Both the position numbers and the translations under genes were made by a program. A stretch of 18,780 bases of DNA from Rodentolepis nana (Eukaryota; Platyhelminthes; Cestoda; Cyclophyllidea; Hymenolepididae). The DNA lies in the NCBI GenBank assembly GCA_900617975.1, contig UZAE01013833.1, forward strand, positions 1-18,780, written 5' to 3'. This document shows positions 10,022 through 18,015 of this stretch, piece after piece (the stretch's first letter is position 1; every line of letters starts with the position of its first letter). The notes below the pieces were generated by a model. The model was not told where the DNA came from. It ran no database searches and saw only the letters and a list, made by a program, of their open reading frames with translations.

Positions 10022-10145
10022 GTTCCTGTCGATTTCTGTAGGGCTGGACACCGTATCAGGTGGGTCTTCTCCATTTCCTCCTGTAGGTTACATAGGGTGC
10101 GTGTTGGTGTTGGAGGTGTTTCACCAGGCAATCGTGTTCGGTACG
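10022..10145 (-). pseudogene. LINE ORF C-terminal relic (CPAL zinc-knuckle-like region)
   Basis: On the minus strand, in one open frame: AYRTRLPGE, a Pro/Thr-rich spacer, then LCNLQEEMEKTHLIRCPALQ and KSTGTQR. Non-LTR retrotransposon ORF2 proteins often end with a block of the form R-x-R-(L/I)-x-G ... C-x-x-C-x-x-x-E-E-T-x-x-H-L-L-x-x-C-P-A-L, and this matches its order and spacing closely (the first Cys of the pair is replaced). No reverse transcriptase or endonuclease remains nearby, so it is a short dead fragment. Confidence 0.5.
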
Positions 10146-10232
10146 CGGTGCACACTGGACAAGGTATATTCATACGGCAAAGAAGTCTACAAACTGGTAG
10201 GTCACTTCAAACACTACCCCCTATCATCATAT
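10146..10232 (+). mobile_element. Old head fragment of the SINE-like retroposon (copy I)
   Basis: GGTGCACACTGGACAAGG, then GTATATTCATACGGCAAAGA and GGTCACTTCAAAC align in order with the head of the full copies (GGTGCACCCTGGGCAACG, GTATACTCATACGGCAAAAA, TGACTTCAAAC). It is diverged and lacks the body and tail. The CGTAT/ATACG-type hairpin is mostly kept (GTATATTCATAC). It directly abuts the LINE relic. Confidence 0.6.
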
Positions 10233-10414
10233 CTAGAAGACTTTAAAAGCATTTTTCCTCTTGGCTTTCAAGCATCATGACTCATTTGAAAGCACACCAC
10301 ACCTACGCTCTTTACTCCGGGAACATTTGGTGCCAATTGACTTGTAAAAACCATGCGTGCAAACCCACTCACAAACACGCGCTTGTCATTTACCCGCTAG
10401 TTAGCCTCCCGATC

Positions 10415-10446
10415 ATCTCTCTCTCTCTCTCTCCCTCCCTCCCTCC
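10415..10446. repeat. (CT)n / (CCCT)n tract
   Basis: CT dinucleotides grading into CCCT units. Confidence 0.9.
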
Positions 10447-11350
10447 TCTTAAATTGGTGACTTCAGTTCTTGTTACTCCAAAAGTGGGGTCGACGCTCGT
10501 GATGCAAACAAGAGATAAGTAGATTGTAGTTACTCAGCTTACTTTCCAACGTTAGGGCATTAATTTAGTACTTCAAATGATTCACCTTTTTGAGGGGAGT
10601 ATTAATTGAAGTAGGCGTTGAGGCAATGCCGATGAAACGGCCTCCTTCGTTGGGCGAAATTAAATACCACCTCCTTAAGACTCGAACCCCCCCCCCCTGA
10701 TATAAAATCAATGTTGCGTTCATGAGATCTTCAAGATTTTAACATATTTGAGTCACCATTGCATAATTCAGTTCCGACTAATATTAAGCGTATCAGTGAT
10801 AAAGCCGACTTTTAGAGTAGATGAAGAGAAGGATTCGAGCAATTAAAGCATTGGGGGGGGGTGGAGAAGGGTGAGTAAATTAAGAAAGAAGCGAAAGTAA
10901 AGAGAAGCTTGACTACAGAGGGTGCTTCACACATTTTGCAAGCCAAACTTTCACCTCCGTGATTACTAATTGGCAAACAGGCCCCCCTCCTCCACCCCCC
11001 ACCTCTGGTGGAAATTTTTCCCATCTCGAATCATAGCGAACGGCATCGTGTCACCATAAATCTACGCATTGAAATAAGTAATTTGCATCTCCTTTTATCT
11101 CAAATCAGGCGTTTCAAAACTACAACGCAAAATTCAGCCCTCAGGAGGTTATATTAAAATGAGTTGTGATTGCATCAATAGGAGATTGGCGTTTCAAATT
11201 AGTGCAAAAAAGTTAACTCGACTAAATATTGGACAATCAATACACAATGTTGGAAAATACGTCATTAGAAAAGTTGGTATATCCACAAAGAAGTCGAACA
11301 TTTTAACCCGGTAGGATGGGAGGGTGGGAAGGAGGGGGAGGGGGGGGGGG

Positions 11351-11435
11351 TTGGTAAATCTAGTGACCCACTTACGGAACAGGAGCGTTATTACTTAATC
11401 GATTATTTTGAACTTCAACTTACTGTATCACCATC
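11351..11435. repeat. First copy of an 85-bp exact duplication (probable assembly artefact)
   Basis: Identical to 11469-11553. It follows an 11-base G run and ends at the single N (11436). It carries a second copy of the exon's splice donor and last four codons, without the rest of the exon. Confidence 0.9.
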
Positions 11436-11436
11436 N

Positions 11437-11438
<2 letters not shown>

Positions 11439-11468
<30 letters not shown>
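11439..11468. repeat. 30-base poly(G) run beside an N
   Basis: N at 11436, then CC and 30 G. Its position between two identical 85-bp blocks suggests that the reads could not be joined correctly across the homopolymer. Confidence 0.9.
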
Positions 11469-11470
<2 letters not shown>

Positions 11471-11553
11471 GGTAAATCTAGTGACCCACTTACGGAACAG
11501 GAGCGTTATTACTTAATCGATTATTTTGAACTTCAACTTACTGTATCACCATC
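11469..11553. repeat. Second copy of the 85-bp exact duplication
   Basis: Identical to 11351-11435. It follows a 30-base G run (11439-11468) and is continuous with the rest of the exon at 11542-11637. Confidence 0.9.
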
Positions 11554-11637
11554 CCGTGGTTCAAATTGAAATTCAACAAACTCGGAGAAGATCGGCGATT
11601 CTTTGATAAAGTTCTCCCAAGCTTGTGCCCGATTTAT
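11542..11637 (-). CDS. nwk/FCHSD: Internal exon, end of the F-BAR domain (FCHSD/Nwk-like)
   Basis: Seen: 32 codons between the acceptor TTTTGCAG (AG at 11638-11639) and a perfect donor GTAAGT (11536-11541). The peptide runs INRAQAWENFIKESPIFSE and ends FQFEPRDGDT. Family knowledge: FCHSD/Nwk and srGAP-type F-BAR domains carry a conserved aromatic block of the form F-x-F-x-P-x-x-x-D near their end, and FQFEPRDGDT fits it. Phase is 0 at both ends, and the exon follows the upstream one after a 662-bp intron. Odd: the last four codons and the donor are duplicated at 11351-11435 next to an N and a 30-base G run, which looks like an assembly error. The intact copy used here is the one continuous with the rest of the exon. 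Confidence 0.85.
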
Positions 11638-11639
11638 CT

Positions 11640-12293
11640 GCAAAAGCAAAATTAAACAAGCGATGGAAATGAAAAAAATTTTTTTCCCCAAGAGCTAATG
11701 GAGGATTTTGTGTGGGTGTATTTGAAAATGGCATCGATGGAAATTTAGCCTGCACTGATTGAGTAGCAATAATTCCCAACCCCGCTAAAGGAAGTCCATT
11801 ACAACAATCGTCTTGGATGAAACCTCTCTACTGTGAAACTCGCGAAGACACCAACTGCCTCTTTATATTTAACAAACTTAACCAATGCACAGTTGGCTAT
11901 TGTACCCACCGAGGGCACACACAGAGGGGCATTGAATGCATGATGTGTGCCTTCACAGCAGTGCTTTCCCCGCTTGAAGTAATATCGATTAGTTACCGGT
12001 GATACATGTGATTAGAAGGTCAATTTACAGGCCAATCATATTAGAGGTCACTGGTTCGACTCCCATCGGCGCAAACCAAAGAACTAATCAAATCTGGCCA
12101 ATGAAGGGGGTAACAGGATCTCATCAAAGAGACCCCATGATGCCACTCTTCGCGAGCCGAGAATAGTGATGGAAAACGCCCTCCTAAATGACCTTGATTT
12201 TTAGAATGATAAACACAGAAATTACCGACAAGCAAAGTAATATTATATGAGGCATTGTATTTCCAACACAAGATAGTTAAGATAGTAGAAAGC
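11640..12293. other. Intron between the exons at 12422-12300 and 11637-11542
   Basis: The 662-bp intron holds a tRNA-like remnant (12043-12073) and no exon that I can support. The plus-strand open stretch at 11817-12002 shows no recognised domain. Confidence 0.65.
12043..12073 (+). repeat. tRNA-derived fragment with a perfect B-box-like core
   Basis: GAGGTCACTGGTTCGACTCC followed by CATCGGCGCAA reads as the variable loop, T-arm and acceptor 3' side of a tRNA. GGTTCGACTCC (12053-12063) fits the RNA polymerase III B-box consensus. The T-stem is mispaired at two positions and no A-box or 5' half is present. It may be the remnant of a tRNA-derived SINE that extends to about 12195. There are no sister copies in this window. 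Confidence 0.45.
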
Positions 12294-12299
12294 ACCTAC

Positions 12300-12422
12300 C
12301 CTAGCAGATTCCTCCAACAGAGCTTGAAGTGGATCCTGATGATGTCGACAAATTTCCAGTTCGGTTTCACTGGTCTTTGAGAGAACTTCTCGGAAACGAT
12401 CGTAAACGTCACCGTCGAGTAT
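12300..12422 (-). CDS. nwk/FCHSD: Internal exon, distal F-BAR domain of a Nervous wreck/FCHSD-like adaptor
   Basis: Seen: a 41-codon open segment on the minus strand, preceded by a (CT)n-rich pyrimidine tract ending in TTCTAG (acceptor dinucleotide at 12423-12424) and followed by the donor GTAGGT (12294-12299). The reading begins ILDGDVYDRFREVL and continues through TELEIC to ALLEESAR. Family knowledge: F-BAR proteins of the FCHSD/Nervous wreck group bind acidic membrane and act in endocytosis and synaptic growth; as I recall the human FCHSD2 stretch, LDGNVYDHL and RTELETC occupy the same positions. Inferred: this is a late helix of the F-BAR coiled coil. Both ends are phase 0, matching the next exon. 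The preceding F-BAR exons were not found. A longer open frame on the same strand (12646-12296) is a different frame and lacks family similarity. The gene assignment is firm for the family and untested for the exact orthologue. Confidence 0.85.
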
Positions 12423-14151
12423 CTAGAAGAGAAAGAGAGAGAGAGAACAATAGAAGTTCGTTTTCGAATCGAGTACTGAAGTCTAATGGAATTGGTACTA
12501 TCTTCCGATGTTACATACTTGAACGACATCAAACGCACTCTAACAAATTTATACAAAATCAGCACTTTCAATACCCTTCGAACTAAAGTCAATCTATACT
12601 CAACTAAAGTACAAATCTCAAAGTGGAAAAAATATTGAAAATGCAATAGGTTGCAACCCGCTAAAATCTGGTTAAATAAACATCAATTTCATTCCTTGTT
12701 CTCGCCAGTAAATGCCATATTGGCGGATATTCGAATCTCTTGCCACCTCATAACATGTCAAATGGAATTTATTTCAGAAACTTAAAGGCAGAAATCGTAG
12801 ACCTACTAATTCTATGCAAAATTTGTCGTAAAGGTGTAAACAACTTCAGTAGTAGTAAACGCTGAAATGTTCAAGTTATTTTTTCACGCCAATTCCAGCA
12901 CGAATGGTCTGGTGACTGTGGAAAGCGCTTGGCTAGGAGTAAAAAAAAAAACCTGTGGGGACGACGATCGGATTCGGAAAACAAAAGAGATTAATAAAAA
13001 AATGGAAATGAGAAAAAGCAAGTTTATTCCCAAGTTCACTTCAAACCTGTGAAGTGTTGAAAGAACAAAAATGTGGATTCAATGGAAAAGTATCATATCC
13101 ACCAAATAATTGGAAGCACAGACTGACTAGTCGACGTTTCTAACTAGGGTGGTAGTAAAATCGTCACATGTTATTTTATTGCCTGCATGCAGAGGAGGGT
13201 GCAATGTGGTTTGGAATGACCGACCGAATGAGTTACTGAAAACCATTTACTACGGGATTTTGTTGGCAGAACTTCCGACTGAGACTAAGCCCTGGCAAAC
13301 AGCAGCAGCAGTAGCAGCAGATGACAACCACAGTTCTACAGACCAAGAAGGTAGAAACACGAGAGGAGTTCAACGATAAACGGGGCGAAAGGAAAGAGCA
13401 AGACAAAGTGAGGGGAATCGAACGACTGCACAGCCAGTCCTGTAACTAACGTGAGTTGGATTGTTATGACCACAGGCGAAGTTATTGAAAAATCACTAAT
13501 CAGTACACACACAAGTAAGCTAGATTACAATCAGACTATGCCTTCCGCCTGTCGGGCAGAGGTCTAGACTTCCGATCCCCCCCCCCCCCCCCGCCCCCAT
13601 TAAATGGCATCTAAGCTGCAGTAGATAATTGAGATCGGTATCTAAAAGGGGAGTTAATAGCGCCATAACAGTTGGTTGACAATTTTCAAAATGTAAGTTT
13701 TAATTTGATTTTGGGCTCTAAAGCCATCCAGACGAATGTTGTGTGATTGCCATGGCAATATCGAATCACCGCTGGTGGTGGTAGGAAAAATTTCCCCGAG
13801 CAATTTTTTTTCTAGTTTTAATAGGTGGCGAGAGCGTTCTGACAAGGCAGTAAGGACATTGTTTTTTATTACTCCGTGTGGGGGGGGGGGAGGAAGTGTA
13901 TTTGACAGGGAAAATAAATGAACAAGGTTAAACAAATGGCCTCGTGTTACAGTCCAATTTGACACATTTAGTAGTGGCAATGTACTTAGCTAGAAGTTTG
14001 TTTTTTTTTGTGCCTATTTGTAGTTCGTAGATTGTACAAAAATGAACGAAAAAAATACGATGGCTTTCTAAAACGTAACTGAGCAAATTTGTGACAATTA
14101 AATTTTGACAACTTGAGGCAGGCCTAAGGAAAAAAAAACTATTGCGAATGG
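12423..14151. other. No supported gene; presumed upstream intron
   Basis: A GA-rich tract (12427-12449) serves as the pyrimidine tract of the exon at 12300-12422 on the minus strand. Otherwise there is a CAG-rich stretch (about 13302-13320) in a plus-strand open frame without domains, a 16-base C run (13577-13592) and an 11-base G run (13880-13890). No F-BAR motif was found on either strand. Confidence 0.55.
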
Positions 14152-14165
14152 TATTTAGTAAAATA
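14152..14165. repeat. Target-site duplication, tail side of copy E
   Basis: TATTTAGTAAAATA, identical to 14445-14458. Confidence 0.9.
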
Positions 14166-14444
14166 TTTATTTATTTATTTCGAATGGCAGGCGTTTTGAT
14201 AGTTATCATTAGCCCTTTAGCTGACTTCAGGCTTCACAGAGGGAAGGAACGTCAAAGTAACATAAAGTCGAGGGGTGGAGAACATAAGAGTGATTTAGAG
14301 ATGTAAAGAGACAGACATGAAGGTAGAGAAAAGGTAGGATGAGTACTGCGCCAGAAGTCATTCGCCAGTTAATAGACTTTTTTGCCGTGTGAATATACGT
14401 TGCCCAGGGTGCACCACGTGGAGGTAAGTCTATCACGCACCTCA
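14166..14444 (-). mobile_element. SINE-like retroposon copy E, internally deleted, with 14-bp target duplication
   Basis: Perfect 14-bp direct repeats TATTTAGTAAAATA at 14152-14165 and 14445-14458. Minus orientation with an ATTTATTTATTT tail and an intact head (8-bp stem halves at 14372-14379 and 14426-14433; GTAAGT at 14425-14430). About 45 bp of the middle (the GACATACAGTGGGGTCATGG region) are missing compared with its sisters. Confidence 0.92.
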
Positions 14445-14458
14445 TATTTAGTAAAATA
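14445..14458. repeat. Target-site duplication, head side of copy E
   Basis: TATTTAGTAAAATA, identical to 14152-14165. Confidence 0.9.
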
Positions 14459-14550
14459 GCGTTGCAATCTAAGTATCAGAAAGACCTCAAATTCAATTCC
14501 TCAACTTAACAAGCTACGAAGTTTCTAACGAGTTAAAATAAAGAAACTTT

Positions 14551-14562
14551 TATTTAAAATTT
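14551..14562. repeat. Target-site duplication, head side of copy F
   Basis: TATTTAAAATTT, identical to 14890-14901. Confidence 0.88.
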
Positions 14563-14889
14563 AGGGTGTGCAATAGACTTACCTCCACGTGGTGCAACCT
14601 GGGCAACGTGTACTCCAACAGCAAAAAGTCTATTAACCGGCAGTTGACTTCTGACTTCAAACTACCATGACCCCACTGGGTGACATATTCAACTACTTCT
14701 ACAGTACTCATCTCACCTTTTCTCTACCTTAATGCTTGCCTGTCTCTTTTATATCTGTGAATCACTCTTCTGTTCCCCACCCCTCGACGTTCTGTTACTT
14801 TGATATTCCTTCCCTCTGTGAAACCCGAAGTCAGATAAAGGGCCAATGATGACCATCAAAACGCCTGCCATTTGAAATAAATAAATAAA
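14563..14889 (+). mobile_element. SINE-like retroposon copy F, full span, with 12-bp target duplication
   Basis: Perfect 12-bp direct repeats TATTTAAAATTT at 14551-14562 and 14890-14901. Head AGGGTGTGCAATAGACTTAC, stem halves at 14573-14580 and 14626-14633, and an (AAAT)n tail ending at 14889. It is in the opposite orientation to copy E, about 120 bp away. Confidence 0.92.
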
Positions 14890-14901
14890 TATTTAAAATT
14901 T
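14890..14901. repeat. Target-site duplication, tail side of copy F
   Basis: TATTTAAAATTT, identical to 14551-14562. Confidence 0.88.
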
Positions 14902-16135
14902 TATGACGGAGATACATGAACAAAGTTCCCAAAATCAAGCCATAGCAATTACTGCACAACACAAAATGATTACATTAGGCACAGATATTTGAGAAGATAA
15001 ATCAACTCCTCTGGATAATGGAAAGAGAGCTTAATGCTCAAATATAGAGTAGAAATTATGGGAAAATAAGATCATAGTAACATCAGCATTCAAAAGCTGT
15101 CCATCAAGAATAATTTGTACCAATTGAAGTTGGCAGGGGGAGAATTGGAAAATGCAACCAATTAGGGCGATGCTCACAAACTCAATTAATTCCCCCCCCC
15201 CTCCACCCCCAATTGATGGTAAATAAATGAAAGAATAAGCAGACGAAAACTTTTACACCAATTGAGAAAAAACACCGGGACAAAGGGGAGATGGGGTATG
15301 TGAATCGAATTCTCTATGCTAATAGATGATAAATAAGGCCACATCCGCCGAAAGCTGCAAATTCTCACTACACTTGTGTGGAATGATCGATCTATTTTAT
15401 GGACGTGTATGCGCACTGCCCAATCGATATTCGAGTGCATACTGGGCAAAATCTCCAAGTTTTTGGGAGTACCAGAATTTCTCCTTAACCCACAACTCAG
15501 GATAGGGGGGTGGAATGGCGCCTAGTGATATCTAGGGCGTCGATAGATCATAGCTACAGAACTAGAGATACCTGAGTATTCTTAGGGGAGACATTAATCA
15601 AATACCTGGTTGAGAGAATTTTAAGCAGCACAAGCATTTTGAAACCGATAAAAGAATCATTAAGACCCAATTCTAAGTTTAATAGGAAAAAAAGCAGTAA
15701 TAGAATACAAACAAAGGGCGATCAACTTACGCATAAAAACCCACTATACCTCCCTGGTACAATAATTGATTTGAGTTTAATAAGCTATTTATGCTTCCAG
15801 CCGAATGTCAAGACCAAAAGGTTGTTTAGAGTAAGCGGTAACCGAGCCGATGTGATCCATATTTATCGGCCTGTAACCATCTCAAAAGAGCGCGCATAGA
15901 CTGAGGCTTCAATTGACACATTTATCTGCAGACAAAAGGCTATCCTCAAATTGATGAAGAGAGAGAAAGAATTTGAACTTAAAGTGTCTCTACCACAATT
16001 TCCTACTCCCCCCCCTCCCAATTCAATCTTTCCCTTATATGGACAGAATAAAAGCGATAAAATAGCGTTGTAATTTAAGGGTCTTATCAATTGAGAATAA
16101 CAGCCCAAAACGACGAAAAAGATTATATCAATCCA
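14902..16135. other. No supported gene
   Basis: AT-rich unique sequence with C runs (15192-15201, 16008-16015). Open stretches at 15186-15458 (minus) and 15639-15899 (plus) show no recognised domain and no convincing splice signals. Confidence 0.55.
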
Positions 16136-16468
16136 TAGGGGGTGTGCGATAGACTTACCTCCACGTGGTGCACTCTGGGCAACGTATACCCATACGGCAA
16201 AAAGTCTATTAACCGGCAGTTGACTTCTCACTTCAAGCTACCATCACCCCACTGTATGTCATATTCGATTACTTCCACAGTACTCATCTTACCTTTTCTC
16301 TGCCTTATTTCTATTTTTCTGTCTCTGTTACATCTGTGAATCATTATTCTGTGTCCCCTCTCTAGTTTTTGTCACTTTGATGTTGCTCCTCCTCTCTGTG
16401 AAATCCGAAGTCGGTTAAAAGGCTAGTGATAACTATCAAAACGCCTGCCATTTGAAATAAATAAATTT
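16136..16468 (+). mobile_element. SINE-like retroposon copy G, full span, no target duplication seen
   Basis: Head AGGGGGTGTGCGATAGACTT, stem halves at 16149-16156 and 16202-16209, the GTGGTGCACTCTGGGC block, a pyrimidine-rich body and an AAATAAATAAAT tail. The flanks (AATCCAT before, TTCAGGGTAC after) do not form a duplication, so decay, deletion or recombination has altered one side. Confidence 0.88.
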
Positions 16469-16924
16469 CAGGGTACTTTCCTGTTAAATGTGTTGCATGT
16501 TACTAAAATTGCTATTGAGCTATAGATAATAATGCAAAAAAGTGGCTTTTTATTTATTCCAACTCTGGCATCCAAATCAGTAGTATTTCAGACGAAAACT
16601 AGTTGACCTTAACGCTTGGAAGTGTTTTATCATAAGCGAAATTATTTGTCCTCTAAATGCGGTCAATTTCGATTAGAACCAATTGAAATTCCCATCTATC
16701 CTTTCGAAAAGCACATTTCTCAAGTTTTGGCAAAATTAATTCACATTTGCGTGACGTTGCAACTTAAAAAAACTATCTGGGCTCAAATTGTTGACAAAAA
16801 TATCCAGGAGATCTAAAATGAAATCAGGCTAACTTCTTAGTCAAAATTGAACGCATGTAATTTTTTTTTCCCATTTTCTCCCGTTTCAAACGAAATTTGG
16901 TAAATTGGGTGAGATGTTAGCTTT

Positions 16925-16947
16925 CTATCTCTCTCTCTCTCTCTCTT
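16925..16947. repeat. (CT)n tract
   Basis: Run of about 11 CT units. Confidence 0.9.
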
Positions 16948-17107
16948 CCAAAGTTTCACGACAGTTTTTTAGTACCTTTTTGTTTTTTCCCTTCCTTGCA
17001 AGCCGATAATTGTCGGCAGACTTCTGCGGCCGAAAAAAACATCAATTACGCTAAAATTTGGGCTATTTATGACAAATGAATCGCGGTGGGGTGAGGTGGG
17101 GTGGGGT

Positions 17108-17130
17108 GGGGGGGGGGGGGGGGGGGGGGG
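17108..17130. repeat. 23-base poly(G) run
   Basis: An uninterrupted G run preceded by GGGGT-type units from about 17087, a strong candidate for G-quadruplex formation. Confidence 0.95.
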
Positions 17131-17167
17131 AGGCTTTTAAGGTTTCCCGAAACATGATACACTGGGC

Positions 17168-17230
17168 GTTTCTCCCACAAATGGGAGTAAACTTGGCCTC
17201 TCGGGCCAACTTGAATGGGGATTTGTGGGA
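17168..17230. other. Overlapping inverted repeats (alternative hairpins)
   Basis: Hairpin 1: GTTTCTCCCA (17168-17177), loop CAAA, TGGGAG-T-AAAC (17182-17192), ten pairs with one bulged T. Hairpin 2 follows directly: TTGGCC (17193-17198), loop TCTCG, GGCCAA (17204-17209). A competing outer stem is TCCCACAAAT (17173-17182) with ATTTGTGGGA (17221-17230), ten perfect pairs, which would enclose hairpin 2 but exclude hairpin 1. No function is known. Confidence 0.5.
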
Positions 17231-18001
17231 AATAAATATGAAAATGGCTATTTAAGGAATTTTGCGCACTCATACAAAATTTTTTTTTATTTCAACCACG
17301 TCGCCGTGTAGACATAAAGACATGGTATTGAAAGAAACGACAGTAATTATATTAAAAATACTTTATGATGAGTAAAAATTCTATAGAAACACTAAGCCCA
17401 GAAAAATCTAGTGAGAGTTTTATTTCTCTCTGATCTTATTTAACGGCGAATTTTCTCTCGTCTTTATGTTCCGTAGCGAAATTCCTGATTGTCATAAAAT
17501 TCCACGAAGAGACTTAATTTTTTCAAATTTCCCCTAATCTAATTCAGTCTAGTGTGAGTACACATTTTACCACGGTCCCATTCTTTCCCCTTATAGCAAT
17601 ATTATTCTGATTATTTCCGCTAGAATGCACTAATTAACTTTTACCAAGCATGAAATGCTTTATTTGTCAGCATTGTGCTGAAGCTTACCTCATGCCCTGA
17701 GTGTGACTTAGTTTGAAGCTGTGATTACATGATCACCCCTGATCATACTGTTCGAATAGTGGTTTTCTGACTATCAATACGTAATAGAGAGGGAAAGGTA
17801 TTTATATCACTCATTTGATTGAAGGCCGCTTGTTGGCAGAGTAACAGAGTTAAGTTAATTTGACTGCTTTCCTTTTTAATAAGCAATGCACGGTAATCTG
17901 CACTGACCACTTTATTGCCTTTATGTTTGAGTGAGAAAATAACTTGAAAAGACTCGAGTAGGTACTACCATGTTAATACCGTCGTTAGTCTCGCCAACAT
18001 T

Positions 18002-18012
18002 ATATTGGCTGT
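18002..18012. repeat. Target-site duplication, head side of copy H
   Basis: ATATTGGCTGT; one mismatch to 18336-18346. Confidence 0.78.
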
Positions 18013-18015
18013 GAT

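Larger units (their letters stand above)
8156..11535. other. Large intron of the FCHSD/Nwk-like gene
   Basis: About 3.4 kb between the exons at 11637-11542 and 8153-7974. It contains microsatellites (8718-8736, 9331-9348, 10415-10446), a LINE relic with an abutting retroposon head fragment (about 10022-10232), G/C runs (10687-10697, 10853-10861, 11340-11350, 11439-11468) and the duplicated block at 11351-11435. No exon was seen inside. Confidence 0.65.
16470..18001. other. No supported gene; structured patch near 17170-17230
   Basis: Contains a (CT)n tract (16925-16947), a 23-base G run (17108-17130) and the overlapping inverted repeats described separately. The open stretch at 16616-16816 (plus, 66 codons) has no recognised domain and lacks upstream coding continuity. 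Confidence 0.55.

Noticed and set aside
12296..12646. 116-codon minus-strand open frame overlapping the firm exon
   Set aside because: It is in a different frame from the family-matching peptide and continues through the intron acceptor; it shows no domain.
13149..13379. Plus-strand 76-codon frame with a CAG-rich stretch
   Set aside because: The Ala/Gln-coding microsatellite inflates the coding look; there is no recognisable domain or splice context.
13654..13980. Opposed open frames on both strands across a G run
   Set aside because: Length comes from the homopolymer and lack of stops by chance; proline and glycine runs, no domain, no splice logic.
15186..15458. Minus-strand 90-codon open frame
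   Set aside because: No family similarity; the C-run end and AT-rich codons suggest chance.
17694..17723. 30-nt minus-strand microexon with the donor GTAAGC
   Set aside because: Ten codons (LQTKSHSGHE) with a weak acceptor and no family similarity.
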